DNA of 64,000 nucleotides from positions 372,001-436,000 of the forward strand of contig NZ_JAGDZB010000006.1 in NCBI RefSeq assembly GCF_049116215.1, in the 5' to 3' direction. Shown here piece by piece: positions 1 through 7,935 of the stretch (its first letter is position 1; each line of letters opens with the position of its first letter). This stretch comes from Shimia sp049116215. GTDB taxonomy: Bacteria; Pseudomonadota; Alphaproteobacteria; Rhodobacterales; Rhodobacteraceae. The notes under the pieces were generated by a model that worked only from the letters and a program-made list of their open reading frames with translations, ran no database searches and was not told the DNA's origin. The position numbers and the translations under genes were made by a program.

Positions 1-9
1 CAATGGTAA

Positions 10-798
10 GTGCACGCACTCTACATACACGGCACCATCACGGTGCACCTAACGACGCGATGGGGCAAAACACAGAGTGTCGAGATGTGGGGGAGCGACG
101 TGCAGATACCTGAACCACGTGAGTTCGGCTGGGAACTCAAGAGTTTTGACAATGCCCATTCCAAAGTGACCCATCTCCCAGATGGGCGCACACTATTTGA
201 GGTGGACCACCCGCCAGTGCGGGATGTGACCGCAGAGATGCTGAACTGGTGGTATGGTGTCTACGCGGATTTGACGTTGGTGATTGACGGGGAGACTTAT
301 CCGGCCTTCATGGTCAGCCACCCGCAAGACCATATTTCCTTGGGCAGTGAAAAAACGTCTCCCGAAAGGCCCCTAAGGGCCGGGGATTTCGTGAACGTCA
401 AAGAGGCCTACCAACGCAATCCAAAATACATGTTGGATGAACGGCTGGAAGTGGTGGCGCTGGAGGCTGAGAAATTTGCTCTGAAGGCCACACGTCGAGG
501 GGTGACGGTGGCGGATTTGGAATTCCGATTTGAAGATGGGCCGGAGGGGGCCAAGTTCACAAATCATCTCACGGTGGGCGTGGAAAGTGGGTGGTTGAAA
601 CCGCTGGTCAACAGGGTGATGATTCCCTGGCTGTACTACGAAGACAAGAATTACGCGTGGATTTTGCACTCGGTCGAAGAAGTTGGAAATTTTGAGAATT
701 TTCTGCCCGAAATCTTTGCTCGGCGGCATCAAGGTATGACAATACAGTGGAACCGAAACTGCCTGGCGGATAACGAAGATCGTGCTCCGGAGGTTTAA
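10..798 (+). CDS. PhlG-type (DAPG hydrolase family) metal hydrolase
   Basis: The protein has 262 residues with a GTG start at the beginning of the window, just after an in-frame TAA, so it is probably complete. An internal ATG (residue 26) is an alternative start. The motif WWYGVYADL near residues 80-88 and the C-terminal HSVEEVG stretch (H220, E224) resemble the 2,4-diacetylphloroglucinol hydrolase family (PhlG), a fold that cleaves a C-C bond with a zinc ion held by two His and two Glu. H104/H108 and E132 could complete the site. The true substrate is unknown; family members act on phloroglucinol-type polyketides and on undefined compounds. No phl biosynthesis genes are nearby, so a degradative or detoxifying role is inference. 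Confidence 0.65.
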   Translation: MHALYIHGTITVHLTTRWGKTQSVEMWGSDVQIPEPREFGWELKSFDNAHSKVTHLPDGRTLFEVDHPPVRDVTAEMLNWWYGVYADLTLVIDGETYPAFMVSHPQDHISLGSEKTSPERPLRAGDFVNVKEAYQRNPKYMLDERLEVVALEAEKFALKATRRGVTVADLEFRFEDGPEGAKFTNHLTVGVESGWLKPLVNRVMIPWLYYEDKNYAWILHSVEEVGNFENFLPEIFARRHQGMTIQWNRNCLADNEDRAPEV

Positions 799-832
799 GC
801 TGCAAAATGCAGGCAAAGCGCAGCTGAATCAC

Positions 833-861
833 TTGACGCCCCCGCGAAATGGGCCTAATGA
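833..861 (+). promoter_or_regulatory. Probable rpmB promoter
   Basis: TTGACG at 833-838 and TAATGA at 856-861 are separated by 17 bases, a good match to a housekeeping sigma-70 promoter. The rpmB start lies about 90 bases downstream, leaving a short leader with a small hairpin at about 916-933. Confidence 0.5.
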
Positions 862-952
862 CGCCAAACGAATTTCTGGGCGCAGCCTATGCGGTGCCCT
901 ATTGCTTTGACGGGGTCCATGTCCCCGTGGACTGTAAAACGAGGATATACCC

Positions 953-1243
953 ATGTCGCGCCGTTGCGAATTGACCGGAAAAGGCCCGATGACGGGCAAC
1001 AACGTAAGCCACGCCAAAAACCGCACCCGTCGCCGGTTTCTGCCAAACCTGAACGACGTGACCCTGCAGTCTGAGACTCTGGGCCGTGGTTTCAAGTTCC
1101 GCATCTCTGCGGCTGCGCTGCGCACTGTGGATCACCGCGGTGGTCTGGACGGCTTCATGGCGAAAGCCAAGGACGTTGAGCTGTCTGACAACGCGCTGAA
1201 AATCAAAAAAGAGATCGCCAAAGCACAGGCCGCAAACGCCTGA
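953..1243 (+). CDS. rpmB: 50S ribosomal protein L28
   Basis: This 96-residue protein has the L28 N-terminus (SRRCELTGKGPMTGNNVSHA) and the conserved basic stretch NRTRRRFLPNL. L28 is a small protein of the large ribosomal subunit that binds 23S rRNA. Length and sequence fit the alphaproteobacterial form, which is longer than the roughly 78-residue enteric form. It stands alone, not next to rpmG, with its own promoter upstream and a strong terminator just downstream. The ATG is preceded by AGGATATACCC, an acceptable ribosome-binding site. Confidence 0.97.
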   Translation: MSRRCELTGKGPMTGNNVSHAKNRTRRRFLPNLNDVTLQSETLGRGFKFRISAAALRTVDHRGGLDGFMAKAKDVELSDNALKIKKEIAKAQAANA

Positions 1244-1268
1244 TCGCACTGACCTTTTTGAAGAGTTA

Positions 1269-1304
1269 GACAGCCTCGCAGTTTTGCGGGGCTGTTTCTT
1301 TTTG
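1269..1304 (+). terminator. Rho-independent terminator after rpmB
   Basis: An 11-bp stem (ACAGCCTCGCA pairing with TGCGGGGCTGT, one G-T pair) at 1270-1295 with a 4-base loop is followed by TTCTTTTTG. Confidence 0.9.
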
Positions 1305-1345
1305 TCACGCTTCACAATCTCGACAGGGCGTGCCTATATGCGGCA

Positions 1346-1699
1346 ATGATGCTTCGATTGCGCAGATATGTGGCCGCCACGATGGTGCTGGTGCTGGTCT
1401 TGACCGGGCACAGCATGGCCATTGCGCGGGGTATGACCGGCCCTGAGGGCTTTGCGGAATACTGCATTGGCGAAAGCGCTGTCATGGTGCCGGTGGATGC
1501 CGAGGGCAATCCGACCGGGCCGGCGCATTTGTGTCCGGAAGTGAGCTTTTCTCTGCTGAACTGGATCGCAGCTGATCCGCAGGAGGTAGGCTTGGCGCTT
1601 GGGCGCGGCGAAGGGCTGCGCAGCCCACAGGTCACGGTTGAAGATGTGATTCGACCCATTGCCGAAAGTGCCCGCGCGCCCCCGTCTGATTTTCTTTGA
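1346..1699 (+). CDS. Small secreted hypothetical protein next to the copper chaperone
   Basis: This 117-residue protein has an N-terminal hydrophobic signal (RRYVAATMVLVLVLTGHSMAI), suggesting export. Cys at about residues 40 and 63 and a short acidic/alanine tail are the only notable features. I do not recognise a named family. It ends about 40 bases before the PCu(A)C gene and probably forms a two-gene unit with it, so a periplasmic copper-related role is possible but only inferred. The start codon could be the ATG at 1346 or the one three bases later. Confidence 0.6.
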   Translation: MMLRLRRYVAATMVLVLVLTGHSMAIARGMTGPEGFAEYCIGESAVMVPVDAEGNPTGPAHLCPEVSFSLLNWIAADPQEVGLALGRGEGLRSPQVTVEDVIRPIAESARAPPSDFL

Positions 1700-1742
1700 T
1701 CCCCTTACAACATCAAGAAAATCTAACGGTCAGGAGACCAAC

Positions 1743-2249
1743 ATGTCCTTCAAAACTCTTTCCCTCGCGGCCGCGGCTGCCGTTGCCCTTGCTTTGCCTG
1801 CCTTTGCAGAGGGCACCATTGCCGTAAACGACGCCTACGCGCGTGTGTCCTCTAAGATGGCCAAGGCCGGTGCTGCCTTTATGGTGATCGAAAACACTGG
1901 CACAGAAGATGACCAATTGGTTGGCGTGTCGTCAGATGTGGCCAAGCGCACCGAGTTGCACACGCACAAAGAAGACGCTGACGGCAACATGAAGATGTTG
2001 CACGTGAAAGAAGGTTTTGCTGTGCCGGCAAACGGTACGCATGCGCTGGCGCGCGGCGGCGATCACGTGATGTTCATGGGCCTTAACCGTGGTCTGGAGC
2101 ATGGCGACGTTGTGACCATCACCCTGACCTTTGAAAAAGCTGGCGACGTGACCCTTGAAGTACCTGTGGACCTGGAGCGCAAGCCGGATCACGGTGCGAT
2201 GAAACATGGCGACCATTCTGGCCACGACATGAAGAAATCTGACGGCTAA
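1743..2249 (+). CDS. PCu(A)C-family periplasmic copper chaperone
   Basis: The protein has 168 residues. Residues 1-22 are a signal peptide ending in ALPAFA. The mature part is a cupredoxin-like PCu(A)C domain with the Cu(I)-binding His/Met set: H73/H75, M83/M85, and H108-x-M110. Family members deliver copper to cytochrome c oxidase or scavenge periplasmic copper. The C-terminus carries an extra His/Met-rich tail (about residues 153-165, with HG, HGDHSGH and DM), likely a second metal-binding region. The ATG at 1743 follows CAGGAG with good spacing; an upstream in-frame start at 1659 would overlap the preceding gene and hide the signal peptide, so it was rejected. Confidence 0.9.
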   Translation: MSFKTLSLAAAAAVALALPAFAEGTIAVNDAYARVSSKMAKAGAAFMVIENTGTEDDQLVGVSSDVAKRTELHTHKEDADGNMKMLHVKEGFAVPANGTHALARGGDHVMFMGLNRGLEHGDVVTITLTFEKAGDVTLEVPVDLERKPDHGAMKHGDHSGHDMKKSDG

Positions 2250-2276
2250 GCGCCAGTTAGACCTACAGAAAGAAGG

Positions 2277-2307
2277 AAAGGCCGGTCCGTGGGGATCGGC
2301 CTTTTTT
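2277..2307. terminator. Bidirectional terminator between PCu(A)C gene and cobB
   Basis: A 10-bp stem (AGGCCGGTCC pairing with GGATCGGCCT, one G-T pair) is flanked by a run of T on the plus side and by a purine-rich stretch on the other. It serves the convergent genes on both sides. Confidence 0.85.
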
Positions 2308-3007
2308 ATTTGGTGCGGGAGATCTCTGTGGCGACCCACTGCGGCACAACTTGGGTGGCCGGGCCAAAATGGGTTTCTGCAAAGCGGGACACGCTGGATG
2401 AGGGTTCGAGGTTGAGCTCAACCGTATGAGCGCCAAACATGTCGGCCTCATTGACAAAATTGGCCGCAGGGTAGACCTCGCCGGAGGTGCCGATTGAGAC
2501 AAACACATCGGCACGTGCCAGCGCGTTTGAGATGCGTTCCATGTCGTATGGCATTTCGCCAAACCAGACGATGTCGGGGCGGGTGGTTGGCGCGCCACAA
2601 GCCGGGCAGGGGTCGTTTGGGGCCATCTCAGGGGGTGCTGGCCAACGGTGGTTGCAGCTGTGGCACAAGGCGCCGTGCAGCGTGCCGTGCATGTGCAACA
2701 CGTTTTGGCTGCCCGCTTTTTCATGCAGCCCGTCGACGTTTTGGGTGACGATCAACACCTCCCCAGGATAGTTGGCTTCCAGCTCGGCAAGTGCATGATG
2801 GCCGGCGTTGGGTTCTGCCTCTGAGGATTGTATGCGGCGCGCGTTGTAGAAATCATGCACCAGCTTGGGGTTGCGGGCAAAGCCCTCAGGCGTGGCGACA
2901 TCTTCGATACGGTGCTGTGCCCAGAGGCCATTTTCGTCGCGAAAAGTGCCGAGGCCGCTCTCGGCACTGATGCCGGCACCGGTGAGAATGACAATTGACT
3001 GTGGCAT
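2306..3007 (-). CDS. cobB: NAD-dependent protein deacylase, sirtuin (CobB)
   Basis: This 233-residue sirtuin removes acyl groups from protein lysines using NAD. Visible motifs, in order: GAGIS (residues 10-14), TFRD, QNVD, the catalytic His in HMHGTL, two CxxC zinc pairs (CHSC and CPAC), and the substrate-pocket stretch RPDIVWFGE. The start chosen is the ATG giving MPQSIVILTGAG, preceded by AGGGAG; an upstream extension would add 32 residues of non-family sequence. It is divergent from the phosphatase gene at 3121. Missing the longer N-terminal extension seen in enteric CobB, it is typical of the short bacterial class III form. Confidence 0.95.
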   Translation of the reverse strand: MPQSIVILTGAGISAESGLGTFRDENGLWAQHRIEDVATPEGFARNPKLVHDFYNARRIQSSEAEPNAGHHALAELEANYPGEVLIVTQNVDGLHEKAGSQNVLHMHGTLHGALCHSCNHRWPAPPEMAPNDPCPACGAPTTRPDIVWFGEMPYDMERISNALARADVFVSIGTSGEVYPAANFVNEADMFGAHTVELNLEPSSSVSRFAETHFGPATQVVPQWVATEISRTK

Positions 3008-3120
3008 GGAGGCTCCCTGTGCTGGCTGGCCGCAGTTTCGCAAGTGGGGGACAAGGTGGCAAGTGCTTGACCTATAAGCCTGTTGCGGTGATGGCTTGGG
3101 CATTCAAGAGGAGAAAGATC

Positions 3121-3561
3121 ATGCGGGTTCTGTTTGTGTGTTTGGGAAACATTTGCCGGTCGCCCTCGGCGGAAGGTGTGTTTCGCGCCATAGCGCCAGA
3201 GGTGGACACGGACAGCGCAGGGACAGCAGGGTGGCATGTGGGCAAGCCGCCATATGGGCCGATGCAGGATGCGGCATTGGCGCGGGATGTGGTCTTGTCT
3301 GACTTGCGGGCGCGGCAGTTTGTGGCGGCGGATTATGCGCGGTTTGACCTGATCATCGGGATGGATGCGGAGAATATTGCCAATATCGAGGCGTTGCGCC
3401 CGGATGGAAGCGATACCGAAGTGCGCCTGTTTACCGACTATGCGCCGGATCGCGGCATGTCAGAGGTGCCGGATCCCTATTACACCCGCGATTTTGACGG
3501 GGCGCTGGACCTGATTGAAGACTGTGCGCGGGGGCTCAAAGCGGCGCTCGAGGGTGTCTAG
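3121..3561 (+). CDS. Low-molecular-weight protein tyrosine phosphatase
   Basis: This 146-residue cytoplasmic phosphatase has the CX5R loop near the start (C7-LGNIC-R13-S14) and the general-acid DPYY motif at residues 118-121. It removes phosphate from phosphotyrosine through a cysteinyl-phosphate intermediate. The ATG follows AAGAGGAGAAA. In-frame sequence upstream to 2995 has no family similarity and runs into cobB. No tyrosine kinase or capsule cluster is adjacent, so its partner is not evident. Confidence 0.92.
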   Translation: MRVLFVCLGNICRSPSAEGVFRAIAPEVDTDSAGTAGWHVGKPPYGPMQDAALARDVVLSDLRARQFVAADYARFDLIIGMDAENIANIEALRPDGSDTEVRLFTDYAPDRGMSEVPDPYYTRDFDGALDLIEDCARGLKAALEGV

Positions 3562-3585
3562 AGTTTTGGAAAACTGAAAACTGGC

Positions 3586-4557
3586 TTAGGTGTCGGACCC
3601 AAGAATTTTGAACTCATCTTCCAACCATGGGAAGCGTTCAATTGCGGGGGTGACCATATGCGCCTGGATCAGGCCGCGCATGGTCTGCGCCACATCGCGT
3701 GGCACAGTGTCCGCCCAATCGCCACTTGCCAACAGCGAGATCTGGCGGCTGAACGGGGAAAAGGGGAGCGGGTGGGCGTCGACTTGATCGTGAAAACGAG
3801 CGGCGCGCAAATACCCCAAAGGCGTGGTGATGGCCCAACCGATGCCGCGCGACACCATGGCCATTAGAGAGGGGTTGGAGCCAATTTCGAAGCGCTGTGG
3901 CACGTCTAGGTTGGCGCGGATCAATTCCGTCTCAATTTGGCGTCCGATGAGCTGCTCCTGTCCGTAACGCAGCATTGGAAGATCGTGCAAAATCTGGGTG
4001 ATATCGCCGGACGCGGGCAGGTGACCGGAGGGCGTGACCAGGATGAAGGGATCCTGTGCCAGAGGATATTCTGTCATGCCTTCAGCCGCTTGCGGAGCGA
4101 CGGCGGTGATTGCAAGGTGCAGGTCTCCGTCACGAATGGCATCGGTGATTTCATGGCTGGGCGCGGTCACGAGGCGAAAGCGACATTGGGTCATCGACTC
4201 CGCCAGTTTGGTCACAAGCCGGGGCGTCAGGTCGTTGTCAAAGTCGTCAATGATGCCCATCGACAATTGCGTCAAATGAGTGAGATCCATGACGGTGAGC
4301 TCAGATTCCGCCAGCCGCAATTGGGAGAGAACGTCACGCGCCCGAACCAAATATGTGCGCCCAGCTGCGGTGAGCTGCATCGGGCGTTTGCTATGGTCGA
4401 TCAGGTCGGCGCCTAAGGCGGTTTGGAGGTTTCGGATTTGCTGAGACACGGCCGGCTGCGACAGGCCGGTGATCTCGGAGGCGCGCGCCACAGAGCCGTG
4501 CTCGGCGAGCGCTTCAAAGACCTCGAGGCCACGTAAGGTGACACCTTTGTTCGGCAT
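3586..4557 (-). CDS. LysR-family transcriptional regulator
   Basis: This protein of about 323 residues (MPNKG start; the ATG 12 bases upstream is also possible) has an N-terminal winged helix-turn-helix (GLEVFEALAEHGSVARASEITGLSQPAVSQQI split across residues 10-42) and a type-2 periplasmic-binding-protein-like effector domain from about residue 90. LysR regulators often control a divergent gene, but the upstream neighbour here (4633-4953) is on the same strand, so no target is evident. Confidence 0.9.
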   Translation of the reverse strand: MPNKGVTLRGLEVFEALAEHGSVARASEITGLSQPAVSQQIRNLQTALGADLIDHSKRPMQLTAAGRTYLVRARDVLSQLRLAESELTVMDLTHLTQLSMGIIDDFDNDLTPRLVTKLAESMTQCRFRLVTAPSHEITDAIRDGDLHLAITAVAPQAAEGMTEYPLAQDPFILVTPSGHLPASGDITQILHDLPMLRYGQEQLIGRQIETELIRANLDVPQRFEIGSNPSLMAMVSRGIGWAITTPLGYLRAARFHDQVDAHPLPFSPFSRQISLLASGDWADTVPRDVAQTMRGLIQAHMVTPAIERFPWLEDEFKILGSDT

Positions 4558-4632
4558 AGGTCCCTCCACCAGCTTTTGATTTTGTGAATAGGGAACGACC
4601 TTGGGTCAAGTGGCTTTCATTAGAAAGTCAAA

Positions 4633-4953
4633 TCAGCGCAGGTGTTTGCAGCTGGACACAACACTGGTTTCAAACTTCTTGTAGCGCTTCCAGAAAATCT
4701 CGTGGCTGCGTTGGTCTGACTGGCGAATTTCTTGCGCCCGGTGCGGGTCTTTGATGAAGCTGGCCGCCAAGCGCTGATCTGCGCGGGACAGGCTTTTGTT
4801 GGCCGTTTTTTGAATGCAGCGGCACATCTGTCGGGTGGCACCATCGCGGTCTGAACGCATACAGGCGCGGTTCAGCGTGTTTGCATCACCAATATGGGGG
4901 AGTGCGGGGACGAGCATCAGCGCCAGAATTGGCGCAGCTAGGAATCTGGTCAT
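4633..4953 (-). CDS. Small exported hypothetical protein
   Basis: This 106-residue protein starts with a hydrophobic signal (MTRFLAAPILALMLVPALP), followed by a Cys-containing region (RACMRSDR, then MCRCIQ) and a basic helical second half ending in CKHLR. Related roseobacter proteins are sometimes labelled 'arginine transporter', but nothing here supports transport: there is no membrane domain beyond the signal. The four cysteines suggest a disulfide-stabilised periplasmic protein. The start at 4953 is chosen because it directly opens the signal peptide; 12 upstream residues of the longer frame are polar. Confidence 0.65.
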   Translation of the reverse strand: MTRFLAAPILALMLVPALPHIGDANTLNRACMRSDRDGATRQMCRCIQKTANKSLSRADQRLAASFIKDPHRAQEIRQSDQRSHEIFWKRYKKFETSVVSSCKHLR

Positions 4954-5171
4954 GGTTGCCTCATCTGCCTGTGCCGGGCTGTGTGGCATGTGTCGCCATC
5001 TGTTTCACCCAGCAGAAAACCAAGCCTAATATGGGGCAAAAACCGGATTTGTGCAATCACATGCGTGTGTCTGACCTTGGGGGCAGCGCTCTTGAGGCTG
5101 CATTGCCGGTTAAAACGTATGGCCAAGTTGGGCGGGGCTGGACTAAGCTGAGGAAAAGGAAGGAGGAACTT

Positions 5172-5492
5172 ATGCCGAAGATTTCCAAGGAGGCGGAACT
5201 TCAGACCGTCATCACCACCTTTGAGATGACCCCGGGCACCTGTCAGGATTTGCTCGATGCGCTGACTGACGCGTACGAGCAGTTCATTTCCAAACAGCCC
5301 GGATTTATTGCTGCAGGGTTGCATGTGAATGATGCGCAGACGCGGATTGCCAACTACTCCCAATGGCAAAGACGTGAGGATTTTCAGGCGATGTTGCGGT
5401 CTGAGGAGATGCGTGAGCGCAATCGCAAAATCAATCAGCTGTGTCGCAGCTTTGAGCCTGTCATGTATGATGTCATGGAAGCCTTTAACTAA
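5172..5492 (+). CDS. Antibiotic biosynthesis monooxygenase (ABM) family protein
   Basis: This 106-residue protein of the dimeric alpha/beta-barrel (ABM) type is recognised from the pattern TTFEMTPGTCQDLL ... QPGFIAAGLHVNDAQTRIANYSQWQRREDFQAM. Family members are small cofactor-free oxygenases or uncharacterised stress proteins. The ATG follows a very strong ribosome-binding site (AGGAGGAACTT); longer frames upstream overlap the divergent gene and were rejected. It lies 46 bases before the universal stress protein gene and may be cotranscribed with it. Confidence 0.8.
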   Translation: MPKISKEAELQTVITTFEMTPGTCQDLLDALTDAYEQFISKQPGFIAAGLHVNDAQTRIANYSQWQRREDFQAMLRSEEMRERNRKINQLCRSFEPVMYDVMEAFN

Positions 5493-5538
5493 CGACGGCG
5501 GCAACTTATGTGTGGCTGATTGTTGTTAGGAGATTGAA

Positions 5539-5946
5539 ATGTATAAGCATATTTTGGTGCCGGTGGCCTTTGACGAAGCGCATGACCCAAGTGAGGCCGT
5601 GGCCGTGGCGCGGCGATTGATTGATGAGGATGGTCAAGTCAGTTTGCTACATGTCATGGCGCATGTGCCGAGTTATGTGATCAACTACGTGCCGGAGGGA
5701 TTTCAGGCGGAAGCGCAGACGGCGATTGTGGCCAGTCTGGAGGCCATGGGCGCTGACCTTCCCAATGTAAAAGGCGTTGTAGAAGAAGGACATGCGGGAA
5801 AAACCATTGTGAAATGGGGAGCTGCAAACGCGGTGGATTGCATTGTGATAGCGTCCCATCGGCCAGGCGTTCAGGATATTGTGTTGGGCAGCACCGCGGC
5901 ACAGGTTGTGCGTCATGCCAAATGCGCGGTACATGTGACGCGGTAG
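5539..5946 (+). CDS. Universal stress protein, UspA family
   Basis: This 135-residue single Usp domain has the N-terminal MYKHILVPVAFD and a C-terminal nucleotide-binding stretch (ASHRPGVQDIVLGST) fitting the ATP-binding Usp subgroup. Usp proteins help cells survive starvation and stress; the specific role is unknown. The ATG follows TTAGGAGATTGAA. It is flanked by an ABM protein and a secreted protein on the same strand, likely one short operon. Confidence 0.92.
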   Translation: MYKHILVPVAFDEAHDPSEAVAVARRLIDEDGQVSLLHVMAHVPSYVINYVPEGFQAEAQTAIVASLEAMGADLPNVKGVVEEGHAGKTIVKWGAANAVDCIVIASHRPGVQDIVLGSTAAQVVRHAKCAVHVTR

Positions 5947-5965
5947 AGCAAAAGGAAGACAGTTC

Positions 5966-6466
5966 ATGCGCTTAGTCAAAATGTTGCAGGCAGCGGCGTT
6001 GGCCGTGGTTGGGATCATGGCGCAGCCTGCAATGGCGGAAGATGACATTGGGTTTTCTGACCAGCAGACCAAGCGCACGGTGGATATTTTCACCTACGGT
6101 GTGGGCGAGTGTGCCAAGGTGGCAAAAGTCTACCGCATTGATTGTTTGCGTCAGACATACAGCCAAACTGTGCGTGTGATTTCAAAGTCTTCGGTCTATT
6201 GGGAAGCGGAAGTGGCGCTGACCCGTGTGAACCGTGGTCTGTACTCTTTCGTGCGCGCCAACACGGATTCCAATCTTGGGCGCGAGCGTGTGAACGGCGG
6301 GCGGATCAAGGCCATTACAGAGGCATCTTTGCCGCAGGCCACACAGCTTTATGTGGCGGGTGCAGATAAGGCGGCGGAAGTGATGCGCAGTGGATCGTCG
6401 ATTGAGGTGCGATATTTTGCGCCGATAGCGGATGCCATTGAAGCGTCCAAAGCGCTGCTGCAATAA
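5966..6466 (+). CDS. Secreted hypothetical protein
   Basis: This 166-residue protein has a clear signal peptide (cleavage expected after QPAMA, residue 24). The mature part contains two cysteines (GVGECAKVAKVYRIDCLRQ) that could form a disulfide, and an alpha-helical remainder. I recognise no family. It lies 20 bases after the universal stress protein gene with GGAAGACAG as a ribosome-binding site, so it is probably the last gene of that unit, ending before the hairpin at 6533. Confidence 0.7.
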   Translation: MRLVKMLQAAALAVVGIMAQPAMAEDDIGFSDQQTKRTVDIFTYGVGECAKVAKVYRIDCLRQTYSQTVRVISKSSVYWEAEVALTRVNRGLYSFVRANTDSNLGRERVNGGRIKAITEASLPQATQLYVAGADKAAEVMRSGSSIEVRYFAPIADAIEASKALLQ

Positions 6467-6532
6467 AGGTTAACGGTAGAGATCTCGTTGGAGATTTCGA
6501 CGTCGGTATCACGTCGGTTTTGCGACTGTTTC

Positions 6533-6567
6533 ACGGAGGTGCGGTTTTGACCGCGCCTCCGTTAACT
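6533..6567. terminator. Terminator between convergent genes
   Basis: A perfect or near-perfect 13-bp stem (ACGGAGGTGCGGT pairing with ACCGCGCCTCCGT) at 6533-6562 with a 4-base loop is followed by TAACTTTTT. It lies between the convergent genes ending at 6466 and 6579. Confidence 0.85.
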
Positions 6568-6578
6568 TTTTGGACGCC

Positions 6579-6983
6579 TTAGGTCGCGGGGCGCAGTTCT
6601 TCGGGCAGCTCGTCGATGTGGAAATCCACATGCAGATGATTGCCGTCGGGGTCGTGGATATTGACCTGCACAATCGGGAAACCGGGTGGGAAGCCGAGGT
6701 AATAATCTAGGCCGTGTTTTTTGAGCACATCCATGAAAGCTGGCATATCTGTGGCGGCAAAGGCGGCATGCTCCAGCGCGATGTCGCCTCCACCGGCGAT
6801 GAGCGGCTTTGTTGCGCCCACCAGATGCACCACCGCTTTGTCGCCGAGATACATCCAAGCGCCGGGAAAATTGAAATCCGGGCGTGGCCCGCTGGTCATG
6901 CCCAGCACCTCTTCGTAGAAGCGGATCATGACGTCGAGGTTTTGCGTGCCAATGTTGGCGTGGTCTAAGCTGTGTAAAGGCAT
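6579..6983 (-). CDS. VOC-family (glyoxalase/dioxygenase-like) protein
   Basis: This 134-residue protein has two beta-alpha-beta-beta-beta modules. Likely metal ligands are the His of LDHANIG, the His/Glu of the central EHAAF, and HLHVDF near the end; the phrase IHDPDGN is typical of the superfamily. Its reaction could be glyoxalase, dioxygenase or a resistance function, and cannot be settled by sequence alone. The MPLHSLDHANIG start was chosen; the longer frame adds 12 residues without family character. Confidence 0.85.
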   Translation of the reverse strand: MPLHSLDHANIGTQNLDVMIRFYEEVLGMTSGPRPDFNFPGAWMYLGDKAVVHLVGATKPLIAGGGDIALEHAAFAATDMPAFMDVLKKHGLDYYLGFPPGFPIVQVNIHDPDGNHLHVDFHIDELPEELRPAT

Positions 6984-7015
6984 GGCGCGACGGTAGGGCG
7001 CGTCGCGGGCTTGCG

Positions 7016-7519
7016 TCAAGTGAAAGATGTTGGCGCTAACAGATCGTCAGGTGTCAAGTGGAAGGCTTTGCCAAAACCGCCATTGAGCAGCCCGCCGGTG
7101 ACGTCAAAGCGGACAAAGGAGAAATCGGGGAAATCGACGTAGAGTTTGGCCTTGGGGCGCAGCGACAGGTAGTGGGCGCGGGTTTGCGCGTGTTCGTCGC
7201 TGCCTCTTTCATGGAAAGAGGCCTTGGCGTGCAGGGTCATGCGTGGGTGGGTGAGCGGGTCGCCTTTGTTACCGGGCTCTCCGACCAGCAAGGCGCAGTT
7301 GGCATTGGCCCGCAGTGCTCCGGTGTGGCTGGAAAGATCGGAGATCAATGTGAGTGGGGTGCCATCTGGCGCGGTGGCCAGAGCCACACGTGTCACGGAC
7401 GGAGTGCCGGTGTCAGGGTCGGTGACGGCAAGCGCGGCGTAGGTGGCAGAGGACAGCAGGACACGGGCCAAGGCGCGGGCGTCAGCATCGGCTGGGCGGA
7501 TCGGGTCGGATTTGGTCAT
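7016..7519 (-). CDS. HugZ-like pyridoxamine 5'-phosphate oxidase-fold protein
   Basis: This 167-residue protein has the split beta-barrel flavin/haem-binding fold (ALAVTDPDTGTPSVTRVALAT ... LTLISDLSSHTGALRANANCALLVGEPGNKGDPL), the pattern of HugZ-related proteins. Some relatives degrade haem, others are flavin reductases; without the C-terminal haem-binding domain of full HugZ, catalysis of haem breakdown is uncertain. The ATG at 7519 gives MTKSDPIRP; the frame stays open for about 107 further codons upstream, but those residues are low-quality (arginine/serine rich) and have no family match. Confidence 0.82.
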   Translation of the reverse strand: MTKSDPIRPADADARALARVLLSSATYAALAVTDPDTGTPSVTRVALATAPDGTPLTLISDLSSHTGALRANANCALLVGEPGNKGDPLTHPRMTLHAKASFHERGSDEHAQTRAHYLSLRPKAKLYVDFPDFSFVRFDVTGGLLNGGFGKAFHLTPDDLLAPTSFT

Positions 7520-7935
7520 AGCGGAAGCGTGCCAGTTATTCAGGGAAGGCAAAAGGGAAGGGACAAACAAAAACGGCGCCTGGGATAAAACCTTGGCGCC
7601 GTTCTTGTGTAGCTGGCTGGACCGTATCTGCCTGCGTGCGTGGCTTGCTGTCTGGCTGGACCTGGCGATAGCTGGGCCTTGCTGGAGTGCTCGCGTCGTA
7701 CGTGAGTGGCCGGTCTGGCTTGCTCCGTTGATTGATATGTAGAATGAGTCGCTAAGGGTTTCAAGAAAAAAGCGTTTAAAAACAAATAGTTGATAAGTTT
7801 TGTCGGGTATTTGGTGTGGTAGGTCAGGTAACGTGCGCAATTTTACGCGCCTTACAGCGCAAACATGTGCGTGGCAGATGAAAACGCGCCTCCGCCTCCC
7901 TATCTAAAGCAGGTAGCAAAAGAGGAGAGTGCTTG
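7520..7935. other. Non-coding stretch with hairpin and short direct repeat
   Basis: About 416 bases between divergent genes. It holds an inverted repeat (AACGGCGCC at 7572-7580 and GGCGCCGTT at 7595-7603), and a repeated TGGCTGGACC at 7614-7623 and 7653-7662 within a run of GCTGG-like words. It must include promoters for both flanking genes. No convincing coding sequence was seen; a small RNA is possible but unsupported. Confidence 0.5.
7572..7603. repeat. Inverted repeat (GC-rich 9-bp arms)
   Basis: AACGGCGCC and GGCGCCGTT are exact reverse complements separated by 14 bases. On the plus strand it is followed by CTTGTGT, not a T run, so it is not a clear terminator. Confidence 0.6.

Noticed and set aside
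4633..4953. An 'arginine transporter' name for the small exported protein
   Set aside because: The product has only a signal peptide and a small soluble domain; no transport module is present.
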